The notes under the pieces: generated by a model | What the model saw: only the letters and a program-made list of their open reading frames with translations | What the model was told of the DNA's origin: nothing | Databases searched by the model: none | In this document: piece by piece, positions 42,176-51,815 of the stretch | Numbering within the stretch: the stretch's first letter is position 1 | Layout: the number at the start of each line of letters is the position of its first letter | Position numbers and translations under genes: made by a program | DNA from: CAIQNR01 sp031972475 | GTDB taxonomy: Bacteria > Babelota > Babeliae > Babelales > CAIQNR01 | NCBI GenBank assembly: GCA_031972475.1 | Contig: DALYEP010000001.1 | Location: forward strand, 186,001-250,000 | Direction: 5' to 3' | Length of the DNA stretch: 64,000 nt

Positions 42176-43276
42176 TTATTTCTTACTAATGTTTGCAATA
42201 ATTCCTATCATGCAAAGTGAGCATATAAGCGCTGAATTACCATAGCTAATAAAGGGAAGACCTATTCCTTTTGTGGGAAGAAGTCCCGTTGTTACAAAAA
42301 TATTAATAAATGCTTGTATAGTAATAATAAGCGTAAATCCAATAACGGTAAAACGACTAAAGGTATCATTCATACTGAGCGCTATTTTACATCCAAAATA
42401 TAGGAAAAGAATATAAAGTAGTATAATTAAACTTGATCCTAAAAAGCCTATTTCTTCTGCAATAATGGAATAAATAAAGTCAGTGTGCTGCATTGGTAGA
42501 TAAAAGAATTTTTGTTTTGATTGTCCTATTCCAATGCCAAACCATCCTCCAGATCCTATAGCTATTAAAGATTGTATAATTTGAAATCCTGCCCCTTGGG
42601 GGTCGCTCCAAGGATTTAAAAAAACAAGAATTCTTTTTACTCTATAAGGGAATGCAAAAATTAAAATCATAATCATTGGTAGGGCAGATCCGATTGTAAT
42701 ACCAACATATTTTAAAGGTAATCCTGCAACAAAAAGCATTAAAAAACATGTTGTGGCAAGTGTTACTGTTAGCCCAAAATCTGGTTGCTTGAGTAAAATA
42801 ATACTAGTAAATCCAATAATAATTAAAGATGGGATAAGGAGTTTTTTAAAATTAAGAGTTGTGGCCGTTTTTTTTTCTAAAAGTCTTGCCATAAAAAGAA
42901 TTAAAGTGATTTTAAGTAAATCACTTGGTTGAAAAGAAAACCCACCAATACAAAGCCATCTACTTGATCCATGAATAGTTTTTGAAATTCCAGGGATTAA
43001 AGTTCCTAATGTTAGCAACCATGATCCCCAAAAAAACAAAGGTGTCATTTTTTTTATAAATTTTAAAGGAATTATGTAGCATAAAAAAGCTCCTAGTATT
43101 CCAAGAAAAAGCCCTATTAATTGTTTTTTTAAAAAATAATATCCCGACCCATGATTTTCCAGAGCAAATACAGAGCTTGAAGAATAAATAAAAATGAGTC
43201 CAATAGTAAGAAGAAACAGTGTTATAATAGTCAGTTTTTTAATATAAGTTTTTAACTGATAGTTTTCAGAGATCAT
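42176..43276 (-). CDS. ftsW: SEDS-family peptidoglycan polymerase FtsW
   Basis: 366 residues with about ten membrane helices. The start at 43276 has GGAG 7 nt upstream; an in-frame ATG at 43288 does not. SEDS signatures are FIYSSSSVFA, HGSSRWLCIGGFSFQPSDLLK (residues about 103-123), KQPDFG, GIGIGQSKQKFFYLPMQHTDFI and GLPFISYGNSAL. FtsW polymerises septal glycan from lipid II with a class B penicillin-binding protein. RodA is the alternative, but the murD gene on the same strand favours FtsW. Confidence 0.9.
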   Translation of the reverse strand: MISENYQLKTYIKKLTIITLFLLTIGLIFIYSSSSVFALENHGSGYYFLKKQLIGLFLGILGAFLCYIIPLKFIKKMTPLFFWGSWLLTLGTLIPGISKTIHGSSRWLCIGGFSFQPSDLLKITLILFMARLLEKKTATTLNFKKLLIPSLIIIGFTSIILLKQPDFGLTVTLATTCFLMLFVAGLPLKYVGITIGSALPMIMILIFAFPYRVKRILVFLNPWSDPQGAGFQIIQSLIAIGSGGWFGIGIGQSKQKFFYLPMQHTDFIYSIIAEEIGFLGSSLIILLYILFLYFGCKIALSMNDTFSRFTVIGFTLIITIQAFINIFVTTGLLPTKGIGLPFISYGNSALICSLCMIGIIANISKK

Positions 43277-43523
43277 ACTACACTCCACATGGTATTTGGT
43301 TTTTAGATTAATTCTTTTGTATGTAGCATTATGAAAAATTTCTTTGAATACTTTTGTAGTAAATAATCTTTATTAAAGAACTATTTTGGTTTGAGTGCTG
43401 CTGTTGGATATAGTTTTGAATTTTTAATGGTTTATACTTTTATCAAAACGTATATTTAATCAATAAAAAGTTGTTGTTTTGATTAATTTCTAATATTTAA
43501 AAAATTAAAAGAAATGAACAATA

Positions 43524-44828
43524 CTAAGAGTTTTTATTTAAATGATTTACAAATTCTTTAAATTTATTTCCTCGTTCTTCAAAGTTTTTAAAAAGATCAT
43601 AACTGCTTCCAGAAGGTGAAAATAATATTAAATCTCCTGACTGCGCTAACATAATTGCTTTATTGCATGCATCTTCTAGGGTTGTATGACTTGATGTTAT
43701 AAAGTTTCTTTCTTTGCACCATAAAGCAAGCTGGTCGGCTTCTTTTCCAAAGCAAATAACAGCAATAAGGTTTGCAGGCAATTGTTTAATAAATGTATTG
43801 CGATTAATGCCTTTACTAAGTCCTCCTATAATTAAAATAGTTGGCTTGTGATTGCATTGTTCAATTGCTTTGAGTGTTGATTCTGGAATAGTAGCTTTAG
43901 AGTCATTATAAAAATCTATATTGTTTATTGTTGCTACAAATTCCATTCGATGATCAGGCCGTTTAAGTGTCGGTATAAAAGGTATTATTTTTTCTATTTC
44001 AAAACCTAATTTTTCAAGAATTGAAAGTATTATAATGCAATTTTCTTGCACTGTTAGTTCTGATAATTTGGTTATTATGTAATCATAAGCATTATTATTA
44101 ACCCAAATAACATTTTGTTTTTTTACAAAAGGCCAAAATTCATTCATATAATCAAGGGGTAATATGGCACAATCAGATTCTGTTTGATAGGCAAGAATTT
44201 TACCTTTAGCAGAGATATATTCTTCCATAGTGTGATGTCTATCAAGATGATTAGGAAGAATGTTTAAAATAGTCGCAATTTTTGGTTTAAATGATTTTGT
44301 ATGCTCAAGTTGAAAGCTAGAGACCTCTAAAATAAAATAATCGTATTGATTATCTTTTTTTATAAAAGAAAGCATTGGCTGACCAATATTACCTAAAGCA
44401 ATAACTTTTTTACCTAATTTAGTCATAAGTTGTTCAAGTAAAAAAACGGTTGTTGTTTTTCCAACAGATCCTGTAATTGCAATAATGGGAGTTGTTGTGC
44501 AGGCATTAAAAATATCAAGTTCAGACATAAAAAGATCAGGATAATTTTCTGTGTATTTGTTTATATCTATTCCAGGACTTGGAATTACTATGTCACATGC
44601 TTCTAAAAATTGGGGTAGGTATTGATATTCAATTTTTTGACCACCGAACATTTGGATAATTTTTTTTTGATCTTCAGTGAGTTGATTTTCTTCTAATATA
44701 AAAATGTTTTTTGCATAAGAAGAAAGGCATTCAAGAATTGATTGGCCAGTTTTGCCAAATCCCCAAATGCCTACAATTTTGTTACTAAATAAATGAGCAA
44801 GATTTTTATCTGCTTGATGATTAAACAT
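43524..44828 (-). CDS. murD: UDP-N-acetylmuramoylalanine--D-glutamate ligase
   Basis: 434 residues. The N-terminal Rossmann domain has GIWGFGKTGQS. The ATP-binding loop is AITGSVGKTTT near residue 115. ALGNIGQPM and ILNILPNHLDRH are MurD segments, and DFYNDSKATIPEST (about 300) is the family signature. It adds D-Glu to UDP-MurNAc-L-Ala. ftsW lies downstream on the same strand after 247 bases, keeping the murD-ftsW order of the dcw cluster. An inverted repeat begins at the start codon. Confidence 0.95.
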   Translation of the reverse strand: MFNHQADKNLAHLFSNKIVGIWGFGKTGQSILECLSSYAKNIFILEENQLTEDQKKIIQMFGGQKIEYQYLPQFLEACDIVIPSPGIDINKYTENYPDLFMSELDIFNACTTTPIIAITGSVGKTTTVFLLEQLMTKLGKKVIALGNIGQPMLSFIKKDNQYDYFILEVSSFQLEHTKSFKPKIATILNILPNHLDRHHTMEEYISAKGKILAYQTESDCAILPLDYMNEFWPFVKKQNVIWVNNNAYDYIITKLSELTVQENCIIILSILEKLGFEIEKIIPFIPTLKRPDHRMEFVATINNIDFYNDSKATIPESTLKAIEQCNHKPTILIIGGLSKGINRNTFIKQLPANLIAVICFGKEADQLALWCKERNFITSSHTTLEDACNKAIMLAQSGDLILFSPSGSSYDLFKNFEERGNKFKEFVNHLNKNS

Positions 44829-44881
44829 GCTATTCTTTAATGTTTTTAAGAAAATAATAATTATTACATCAAAGAATAGCA
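44828..44881. repeat. inverted repeat at the murD start
   Basis: 15-base arms, TGCTATTCTTTAATG (44828-44842) and CATCAAAGAATAGCA (44867-44881), pair with one mismatch. The arm nearer murD begins at the first base of its ATG, so the RNA hairpin would lie in the murD leader. Confidence 0.7.
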
Positions 44882-45003
44882 GTTTTTTAAATTATTGTGA
44901 TTATATTTTTAATAACTTTTCTAATAACTTTTTCAGCGCAGCTTCTTTTATTTCTTTTAAAATTTCTGGATAAATTATTAGGTATTAAAAGCTTTATCTT
45001 ATT

Positions 45004-45519
45004 CTAATCGGCAAATCTATGGGTAAGGCCTAAATAATCTGGGTTTATGCCCCTTTTTCTATATGCTTCAAATATTAAATTTTTATATATATTTAAAATA
45101 AAATTCTGTGAAACTAAGAAGCGACGTCTATGGTATAATCTATCTTTTCTTGGCTTGCCGTAGACAGGGTGTTCATTAAAAAAATTAACTATATGAGATG
45201 TCTCATCTTCTATTTTTTGTACAACCTCTTGAATTCTAAAAAAGCAATAATCAAAATTGTGTGCTTCTTTTTTTTCTTCTTCTAGTATTTTATTAATTTT
45301 TTTTTCATTATAACTACGCCAAAATGTCGAATGTTGTTCGTATTTAAGACTAAATAATAATTTTTCAATTGATATATCTTCTATTAATTCTTCGTATGCG
45401 GCATCCGTTTCCAATTGTAAATTTTTTCTTTTTTCTTCAATTGCATTTTCAGATTCTGCTGCATATAAGCTGTTGAGTGCTATTGTTGCCAAAAGTAATA
45501 CTACATTTAATCTTTTCAT
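45004..45519 (-). CDS. secreted helical hypothetical protein
   Basis: 171 residues with a signal peptide (MKRLNVVLLLATIALNSLYAAES, cleavage near residue 20). The mature protein is charged and helical (ISIEKLLFSLKYEQHSTF, YNEKKINKILEEEKKE) with a basic C terminus. The signal end SLYAAES is identical to that of the start-less gene at 60621-60968. No family is recognised. The 277 bases upstream (45520-45796) hold no gene. Confidence 0.68.
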   Translation of the reverse strand: MKRLNVVLLLATIALNSLYAAESENAIEEKRKNLQLETDAAYEELIEDISIEKLLFSLKYEQHSTFWRSYNEKKINKILEEEKKEAHNFDYCFFRIQEVVQKIEDETSHIVNFFNEHPVYGKPRKDRLYHRRRFLVSQNFILNIYKNLIFEAYRKRGINPDYLGLTHRFAD

Positions 45520-45796
45520 ATTGAACCCTATTTGTACACATCTTCTATGCTCTTGTTAATATTTATATTCTGTTACTGTATAGCATAATAATTATTTATA
45601 ATAAAGGGCCATTATTTTAAAAAACTCTATTAGTATTAAAATATTTATTAAAGTATCAGTTACAATAGTTTTCTAAAAAGGCTTATCTAAAAAGCAATTT
45701 TTTATATTTTTTGAGAAAAAAGTAATAGTTGGTTATAATTACTTTTTTATAAGTTATTAAGATAAATAATCTTCATTTTATGGTAAGGATAGGGTG

Positions 45797-48745
45797 ATGG
45801 CACAAGGAAAAGTTACTATGCAAAATGAGTCTTGCGTGAGTTATAAAGATACACTTAATCTTCCAAGGACTGATTTTCCTATTCGTGCACAAGCTTTGGT
45901 TGATGATGCTATTTTGCTTGAAAGATGGAAAAAGCTAGATCTTTATGCACGCTCATTTAATCATAACAATGGTAATGAAAAATTTGTGCTTCACGATGGG
46001 CCTCCTTACGCTAATGGGCATATCCATTTAGGGCATGCTTATAATAAAATTTTAAAAGATATTATTACTAAATCTCAGCGTATGATGGGTAAGCATGTTC
46101 CTATTACTCCTGGTTGGGATTGCCATGGTTTGCCAATAGAATTTAAAGTTGCCGGAGAAAATCCAGGTCTTGGCAGACAAGAATTGCAGCAAAAGTGTCG
46201 TGCATATGCTCAAAAATGGATTGATGTTCAAAGAGAAGAATTTAAAAAATTAGGCATTTTGATGGACTGGGATCGTCCTTATATAACAATGGATCCAGAG
46301 ATTGAGGCTTATACCGTACGTGCTTTTGCCCATGCTCTTGAAGATGGTTATATATCAAGAAAAAACAAAACGGTTCCTTGGTGTGCAACATGCCAAACAG
46401 TACTTGCTGCTGCAGAAATTGAGTATGAAGACAGGAAGGATCCTTCTTTATATGTTAAATTTGCTCTTTCTTATGAGGATTCAAATAAATTATTTAACAT
46501 TGATAAGAAGGTTTCTTTGGTGATGTGGACAACTACACCATGGACAATTGCTTTAAATAGAGCTCTTTTTTTAAAGCCGCAGGCATCGTACGATCTTCTT
46601 GAAGTGCAGGGTGATTATATTATTGTTGGTTCTGTTTTAGCTGATGCTATGTGCGGTTTGTTGAATGTTTCTAAAAATGTTGTTGCTACTTGTAAGGCAG
46701 AAGATCTTGTAGGTTTAAAAGCGTATCATCCTTTTGTTCAAGATTTAAAAGTTCCTGTTTTGGTAGATCAGTTTGTTGGGCTTACTGATGGTACTGCTGT
46801 TGTTCATTGTGCTCCAGGATGCGGTCCAGAAGATTATGAAATGGGACTTCGTTATAATTTAGAAATTTTTTCTCCTGTAAGTCCTTCAGGTTTTTATACA
46901 GAAGGTGTTTTGCCTGTTGAGCTTGTAGGTATGAGTATTAAAGATGCGCTTTCTTGGGTTATTACAACACTTCAAAATAATAATGCGCTGCTTTATAAAA
47001 CATTTATTAAGCATTCCTTTCCACATTGTTGGAGATGTAGGAATGGTTTAATTTTTAGAGCAACAAAGCAATGGTTTTGTGAGCTTTCAAAAAATAATTT
47101 ACGCGAAAGAGCGTTGTTGGCTCTTAATAATGTTTCTTTTATTCCTTATGCAACACGCAATCATTTAAAAGCCGCTGTTTCTGGAAGGTTAGAGTGGTGT
47201 TTGTCTCGTCAGCGTGCGTGGGGAACTCCTATAATTGCATTGATTTGTAATGATTGTGATAAAGAGTTTGCTTCTTCCAAAATGATAGAGTTGGTTGCGC
47301 AACGTATAGAGCTTTCTGGTATAGAAGCATGGAATTCTGTAAGTGTTGAGTCATTGATTGAAGGTTATGAGCTTATTTGCTCTTGTGGCTCAAAGAATTT
47401 TAGAAAAGAACAGGATATTTTAGATGTTTGGTTTGATTCTGGTGTTACTCATCAGACGGTACTGAAACATAATAAAGAACTTGGTTTTCCAGCAGATCTC
47501 TATTTGGAGGGTATTGATCAGCATAGGGGGTGGTTTCAAAGTTCTTTGCTTACGAGTATGATGTACTCTGATAATGCTCCTTTTAAGATGGTAGCAACAC
47601 ATGGATTTACGGTTGATGAAAAAGGCCGTAAAATGTCAAAATCGCTTAATAATGGTGTTGAGCCTCAACAGATTGTTGATCGATTAGGAACAGATGGACT
47701 TCGCTTGTGGGCATCAAGCATTGATATGGAAGGTGATGCTGTTGTTTCAGAAAATGTTTTAAGTAACGTCCAGGAAGTATTTAGGAAAATTCGTAATACT
47801 TGTCGTGGATTGTTAATGAATCTTTATGATTTTGATTATGAAAAAGATGCTGTTGATTTATCTAAAATGACTTTTTTTGATAAACGTTCTTTGCATGAGC
47901 TGAGTGTTCTTAATGATGCTGTTATAAAAGCATATCAAGAAAAAGATAGCACTCGTGTTTTTCATATGATTACTGATTATTGTGCCGTAGAAGTGAGCTC
48001 TTTGTATTTGGATATTGCAAAGGATAGGCTTTATACAGATCAAGTAGATGGTCATTTAAGAAGGTCGGCGCAAACAGTTTGTTGGTATATGCTTGATACG
48101 CTTACTAAGTTAATAGCACCAGTCCTTTCTTTTACAGCAGAACAACTCTCTGATCATTATCAAAAAAATAAGACAACTTCTATTCACTTGCAAAATTTTG
48201 CATTATCACAATTTTTATTTAGAGAGCAATTTGCTAAGCAGGGTAATGAGCCTGAAATATCATTGCATTATGAAAATCAAAAGCATCAACAATGGCAGGC
48301 GCTTGCAGATATGAGATCTGCAGTTCTTAAGGCTATTGAAATGCTTCGTAAAAAAACGGTTATTAAACATTCTTTAGAGGCGAAAGTAACAGTCACCATG
48401 GATATGACTAAGACAGAAAATACGCTTATTAAAGGATTGTTGAGTGAAGTAGCAAAAGAAAATCAATCGGTACAGCATCTTCTAAAAGAATATTGTATTG
48501 TTTCTGCCTGTGATATTGTAGAAACAGAAAATACCGATGACTGGTCTGATTATGAAGATGATGAATATTCAGAACAGGATTTTGATGATTCAATTACTTA
48601 TATTGATGGTGGTCTTGGCTTGCAGATAAAAGTAGAGCATGCTCAAGGAATAAAATGTCCTCGTTGTTGGCAGTGGGAAGCAAGCGATCATAAAGATGGG
48701 TTGTGTAATAGATGCCAAAAAATTGTTGAACGCCATATTCATTAA
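45797..48745 (+). CDS. ileS: isoleucine--tRNA ligase
   Basis: 982 residues. The ATG at 45797 lies after AAGGATAGGG. GPPYANGHIHLGHAYNK (about 70-86) is the HIGH motif, WTTTPWTIALNRAL belongs to the CP1 editing domain, and GRKMSKSLNN near residue 610 is KMSKS. The C terminus has a zinc-binding CPRCW...CNRC (about 953-975), the bacterial IleS type. Near residue 915 there is an acidic Asp/Glu/Tyr-rich insert (SDYEDDEYSEQDFDDS) not usual in the family. It charges tRNA-Ile and edits valine. Confidence 0.97.
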   Translation: MAQGKVTMQNESCVSYKDTLNLPRTDFPIRAQALVDDAILLERWKKLDLYARSFNHNNGNEKFVLHDGPPYANGHIHLGHAYNKILKDIITKSQRMMGKHVPITPGWDCHGLPIEFKVAGENPGLGRQELQQKCRAYAQKWIDVQREEFKKLGILMDWDRPYITMDPEIEAYTVRAFAHALEDGYISRKNKTVPWCATCQTVLAAAEIEYEDRKDPSLYVKFALSYEDSNKLFNIDKKVSLVMWTTTPWTIALNRALFLKPQASYDLLEVQGDYIIVGSVLADAMCGLLNVSKNVVATCKAEDLVGLKAYHPFVQDLKVPVLVDQFVGLTDGTAVVHCAPGCGPEDYEMGLRYNLEIFSPVSPSGFYTEGVLPVELVGMSIKDALSWVITTLQNNNALLYKTFIKHSFPHCWRCRNGLIFRATKQWFCELSKNNLRERALLALNNVSFIPYATRNHLKAAVSGRLEWCLSRQRAWGTPIIALICNDCDKEFASSKMIELVAQRIELSGIEAWNSVSVESLIEGYELICSCGSKNFRKEQDILDVWFDSGVTHQTVLKHNKELGFPADLYLEGIDQHRGWFQSSLLTSMMYSDNAPFKMVATHGFTVDEKGRKMSKSLNNGVEPQQIVDRLGTDGLRLWASSIDMEGDAVVSENVLSNVQEVFRKIRNTCRGLLMNLYDFDYEKDAVDLSKMTFFDKRSLHELSVLNDAVIKAYQEKDSTRVFHMITDYCAVEVSSLYLDIAKDRLYTDQVDGHLRRSAQTVCWYMLDTLTKLIAPVLSFTAEQLSDHYQKNKTTSIHLQNFALSQFLFREQFAKQGNEPEISLHYENQKHQQWQALADMRSAVLKAIEMLRKKTVIKHSLEAKVTVTMDMTKTENTLIKGLLSEVAKENQSVQHLLKEYCIVSACDIVETENTDDWSDYEDDEYSEQDFDDSITYIDGGLGLQIKVEHAQGIKCPRCWQWEASDHKDGLCNRCQKIVERHIH

Positions 48746-48869
48746 AAATTAATCATTAAACATCAATTTTAATATTTCATATTTGAAATTTTTTAAAAAA
48801 ATGATAGTATGTTAATTGTCAATTTTGGTGTTTGTAGATTTTTATTATTTAATAAAAAGTGGTTATATA

Positions 48870-49814
48870 ATGAATTTTTTTTCAAGTGCAATATTTTGTA
48901 GTTTTTTGTTTTTTTCTCAAAGTTCTTTAGCTTTTAATAAAAATACAAGATTTTATAAAAATCAGGTTCAAAAAAATGTTTATTTTGGGCCTTTTTATTC
49001 ACAAGATAAGCTTAAAAAAAATATTTTGATTGGTTGGGATTTAAATAATGTAGTTTTTACTAATATTATTGGACCTGCTCAATTTATGAAAGCAGCTTTT
49101 GAACGGCATGGGATTGTTAATGGAGCAGTTGGAATTAAAAATTTTTTATCTTTAAAAAAAGAGATGAATAGAGAGCGTAGAAAAAAAGGTCTTCCGCCTT
49201 TGGATCCAGAGCATTTAATGTATCATTTATTAAGATCATATGATCCTGAAAAAGAGGCTTGTGCTTATTTTTTACAATCATGTATAGAAGGTCCTGATGT
49301 TGTAGATATGGATATTGCTCGTATAATATATGATTTTGATCAATGTGGTTATAAACAAGCTGTGCTTTCTAATATGTTTGAGTCAAATTTAATTATTCAA
49401 ATAGATGCAGTTCATAAAGAGCTTGTTAAATCTTCATTGCAAGTAAGTAATCAAGATAGTTCAGATAATTGTTATATATTTGTTCCTGATAATCCTAAGT
49501 CTGCCTGTTTAAGAAAGTTACTTTCTATGCTTTCAAATATAACAACGCGTGTAGTTCCTACAGAAGATAATAATTGGGTTCATAAAAGAGAAAAAGAGGC
49601 TTATCAATTATTTTTATCTTTAAATAAAGATTCTGAAGATACGTTAACAGTTTTTATTGATGATAATCGTAAGAATGTAGAAGCAGCAGTTGCCCATGGA
49701 TTTGATGTGGGTATTGTTTATACTAATGCAAAAAATTTACGTCGGATATTAAAAGTTTTAGGTTTTTTTGATGATAAAACTAACCAAGAAAGACTTGACT
49801 TAGTAGTCGCTTAA
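48870..49814 (+). CDS. secreted HAD-fold protein with altered catalytic motif
   Basis: 314 residues. ATG 48870 is chosen because it gives a signal peptide (SSAIFCSFLFFSQSSLAF). The HAD motifs are in order: motif I WDLNNVVF (Asp57, with Asn59 where phosphatases have the second Asp), motif II AVLSNMF, and motif IV TVFIDDNRKNVEAA near residue 262. The cap region is helical. HAD proteins use the first Asp as nucleophile on phosphate or other groups. The Asp-to-Asn change at the acid/base position makes ordinary phosphatase activity uncertain. It is exported, so any substrate is extracytoplasmic. A strong terminator follows. Confidence 0.75.
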   Translation: MNFFSSAIFCSFLFFSQSSLAFNKNTRFYKNQVQKNVYFGPFYSQDKLKKNILIGWDLNNVVFTNIIGPAQFMKAAFERHGIVNGAVGIKNFLSLKKEMNRERRKKGLPPLDPEHLMYHLLRSYDPEKEACAYFLQSCIEGPDVVDMDIARIIYDFDQCGYKQAVLSNMFESNLIIQIDAVHKELVKSSLQVSNQDSSDNCYIFVPDNPKSACLRKLLSMLSNITTRVVPTEDNNWVHKREKEAYQLFLSLNKDSEDTLTVFIDDNRKNVEAAVAHGFDVGIVYTNAKNLRRILKVLGFFDDKTNQERLDLVVA

Positions 49815-49834
49815 TTTGACTTTAAATAGTACAT

Positions 49835-49866
49835 AAAAAGGGAAGGTGCACACCTTCCCTTTTTTA
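49835..49866. terminator. bidirectional terminator
   Basis: AAAAAGGGAAGG/CCTTCCCTTTTT stem with a TGCACA loop, between the HAD gene (+) and the convergent coiled-coil gene (-). Confidence 0.88.
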
Positions 49867-49869
49867 TTT

Positions 49870-51687
49870 TTATTGTTTTGACTTTCTTAGCATTTTTAAT
49901 TTTGGAAGTATTAATTTTTCTAGATACTTATTTTCTAAAGAATTTTGTTCTGCTTCTGAGGATACAGTTTCTGATATAAGTTCAGGAGCTACAGGAAGAG
50001 TAAGTTCTGAGGGTTCTGGACTTATTTCTACCTTCCTTTTTTCTTTAGGTTCTTTTTCTTGTGATTCTAATCTTTTTGATGTTTTTTTTCTTTGTTCTAT
50101 TTTGTCTTTGTAAATAGGCAATTTGAGAAGATTTTTTTCTATTTCTACTAATGGTTCGTTAAAAATTAAGTCTTTTTCTTCTGATACTTGATCCATCTCT
50201 TTTAGAGATTGTATTTTTTCATTAAATTCATCAATGTTATGAGTGTGTATTGAGATATTCTTTTTGGATTCTTCTTTTAAGGTTCTTAGATCTTTTCCTC
50301 CTGGAATTGTTTTGGCATCAGAAATACATTTGTGATAATATTTTTGAGCATTTTCTAAAGCAAGATTTATATCTTCAAGTGTTTCGTAGATTAATTTTTC
50401 AAATTCAGGATTTTTTTCTTGGGTCGTCATATATTTGTCTACAAAAGTGTTCAAAAGAGCCCGTTTTTCATAAACCAATTGATTTGCATTTTTTAAGTAT
50501 GAAACCATTTTCTCTTGATTCTCTTTAATTTTAACACGATTTTTTTCAATTTCATCCGGAGATTTTTTTTCTGTTACTTTCCCTTTATCTTCATTTGTCG
50601 AAGAATCTGTAGGTTTTTTTGGTGCGTTTTGTGTTTGAGCAGGAGCTGTTTTTTTTGAATGTGATTTGTTAAATGGTTCATTGTAAGAGCTACCATATTT
50701 ATCTTGTTCGTAACTGCTTGCAATAGTTGTGCCCGTTGATGCTGCTCGAGAAGGAGTAGAGTATTGAACTGTTTTTGTACTATAAGAAGGAGATTGTACA
50801 ATTTTATTAGTGTTTGTAATCGGGAGTTTGGATGCTTGTGAGCCTGCAATTTGTGATTTTCTATCTTGGTCACCTTTTATTTTAAGAGCTTCTGGCTCAT
50901 ATTTTTTGAGTAATTTTTCACATTCTTTAAGTATTTCTTTTTCTGTGAAAAATCTATCTAAAATGCTTCTACAATCGTCTAGTGTTTGTTCTGCTTTTCT
51001 TATTGCTCTTCGACGTTTTTCTCGTTGTTGTTTTTTTAAATTATTGGTATTTACAATCGAAGGTATTTCTAATGTTTCGACTGGTTCTTTGAGCGAGTTT
51101 TCAAGATTTATGATTTCTTTTTTTAAAGTAGAAAACTCTTCTTCTGTAATGTTTTTAATACGCTCAGGGTCTTTCATTACGTGAAGATAATAAGTTAAAA
51201 GATCAAGTTTTGTATTAAGATGATGGAATATTCTTGAATATATTTCATCAATATTAGATTTGTCTCTTAATGTATTTATAAGGTCTATAAGAGAATTAAT
51301 AGTTTTGAACAGCATTTGTTCAGTTTTCTTTTTAAGATCGTTTTTTTCTTTATCTTCGGTTTCAGGTTTAATAGAAGTTTTAATAGGTTCAACTGTTTTT
51401 TGTTTAGGTTCTTCTATTAAAGGAGGAATTTGCATATCAGGTGGAAACAATGGCCTTCCTTCTGCTTCTGCTTCTTTTATGATTTGTTCACCAAGTTGAG
51501 CAAGTTGCTCCATTTCTTCTGGGGAAAGTGTTTTTAAAAATTCTTCTATTTGCTGCATTTCTTCTGCTGTGGGCATTTGTGCAAAAAGGGGTTGATTGCT
51601 TCCTATAGACATCATTTGGCTGTAAGTTTTATGAGGGATTATAAAAAATCCAAGAAGAAGTAATATTTTTTTTATTGTTTTTATCAT
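49870..51687 (-). CDS. large secreted coiled-coil protein
   Basis: 605 residues with a signal peptide (IKKILLLLGFFIIPHKTYSQ, cleavage near residue 23). An acidic Met/Glu-rich segment (MPTAEEMQQIEEFLKTLSPE, 38-57) is followed by long helices with coiled-coil character (about 110-275). A Ser/Thr/Gln/Tyr-rich low-complexity linker (about 280-360) leads to a second helical region (370-540) and a Glu/Pro/Ser-rich end. No enzymatic motif is seen. An exported structural or scaffold protein fits. AAAGGT precedes the ATG. Confidence 0.75.
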   Translation of the reverse strand: MIKTIKKILLLLGFFIIPHKTYSQMMSIGSNQPLFAQMPTAEEMQQIEEFLKTLSPEEMEQLAQLGEQIIKEAEAEGRPLFPPDMQIPPLIEEPKQKTVEPIKTSIKPETEDKEKNDLKKKTEQMLFKTINSLIDLINTLRDKSNIDEIYSRIFHHLNTKLDLLTYYLHVMKDPERIKNITEEEFSTLKKEIINLENSLKEPVETLEIPSIVNTNNLKKQQREKRRRAIRKAEQTLDDCRSILDRFFTEKEILKECEKLLKKYEPEALKIKGDQDRKSQIAGSQASKLPITNTNKIVQSPSYSTKTVQYSTPSRAASTGTTIASSYEQDKYGSSYNEPFNKSHSKKTAPAQTQNAPKKPTDSSTNEDKGKVTEKKSPDEIEKNRVKIKENQEKMVSYLKNANQLVYEKRALLNTFVDKYMTTQEKNPEFEKLIYETLEDINLALENAQKYYHKCISDAKTIPGGKDLRTLKEESKKNISIHTHNIDEFNEKIQSLKEMDQVSEEKDLIFNEPLVEIEKNLLKLPIYKDKIEQRKKTSKRLESQEKEPKEKRKVEISPEPSELTLPVAPELISETVSSEAEQNSLENKYLEKLILPKLKMLRKSKQ

Positions 51688-51815
51688 AAATAGACCTTTT
51701 TATGAGTGTTGTTAGAAATTTTCATTTTAAAAAACGGTATCTTTAAAGTCAAAAAATGAAAAGAGATACTCTATAAAGTATGTATAAATCAAGCTAATGA
51801 TGTTGTATTTATAAT

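Noticed and set aside
44882..45003. Short minus-strand helical stretch (EILKEIKEAALKKLLEKLL)
   Set aside because: About 30 codons after a stop with no start codon. It could be a remnant of the upstream gene's end, but too little is left to support.
50250..51499. Several plus-strand frames opposite the coiled-coil gene
   Set aside because: Low-complexity shadows of the minus-strand coding sequence, with no start signals.
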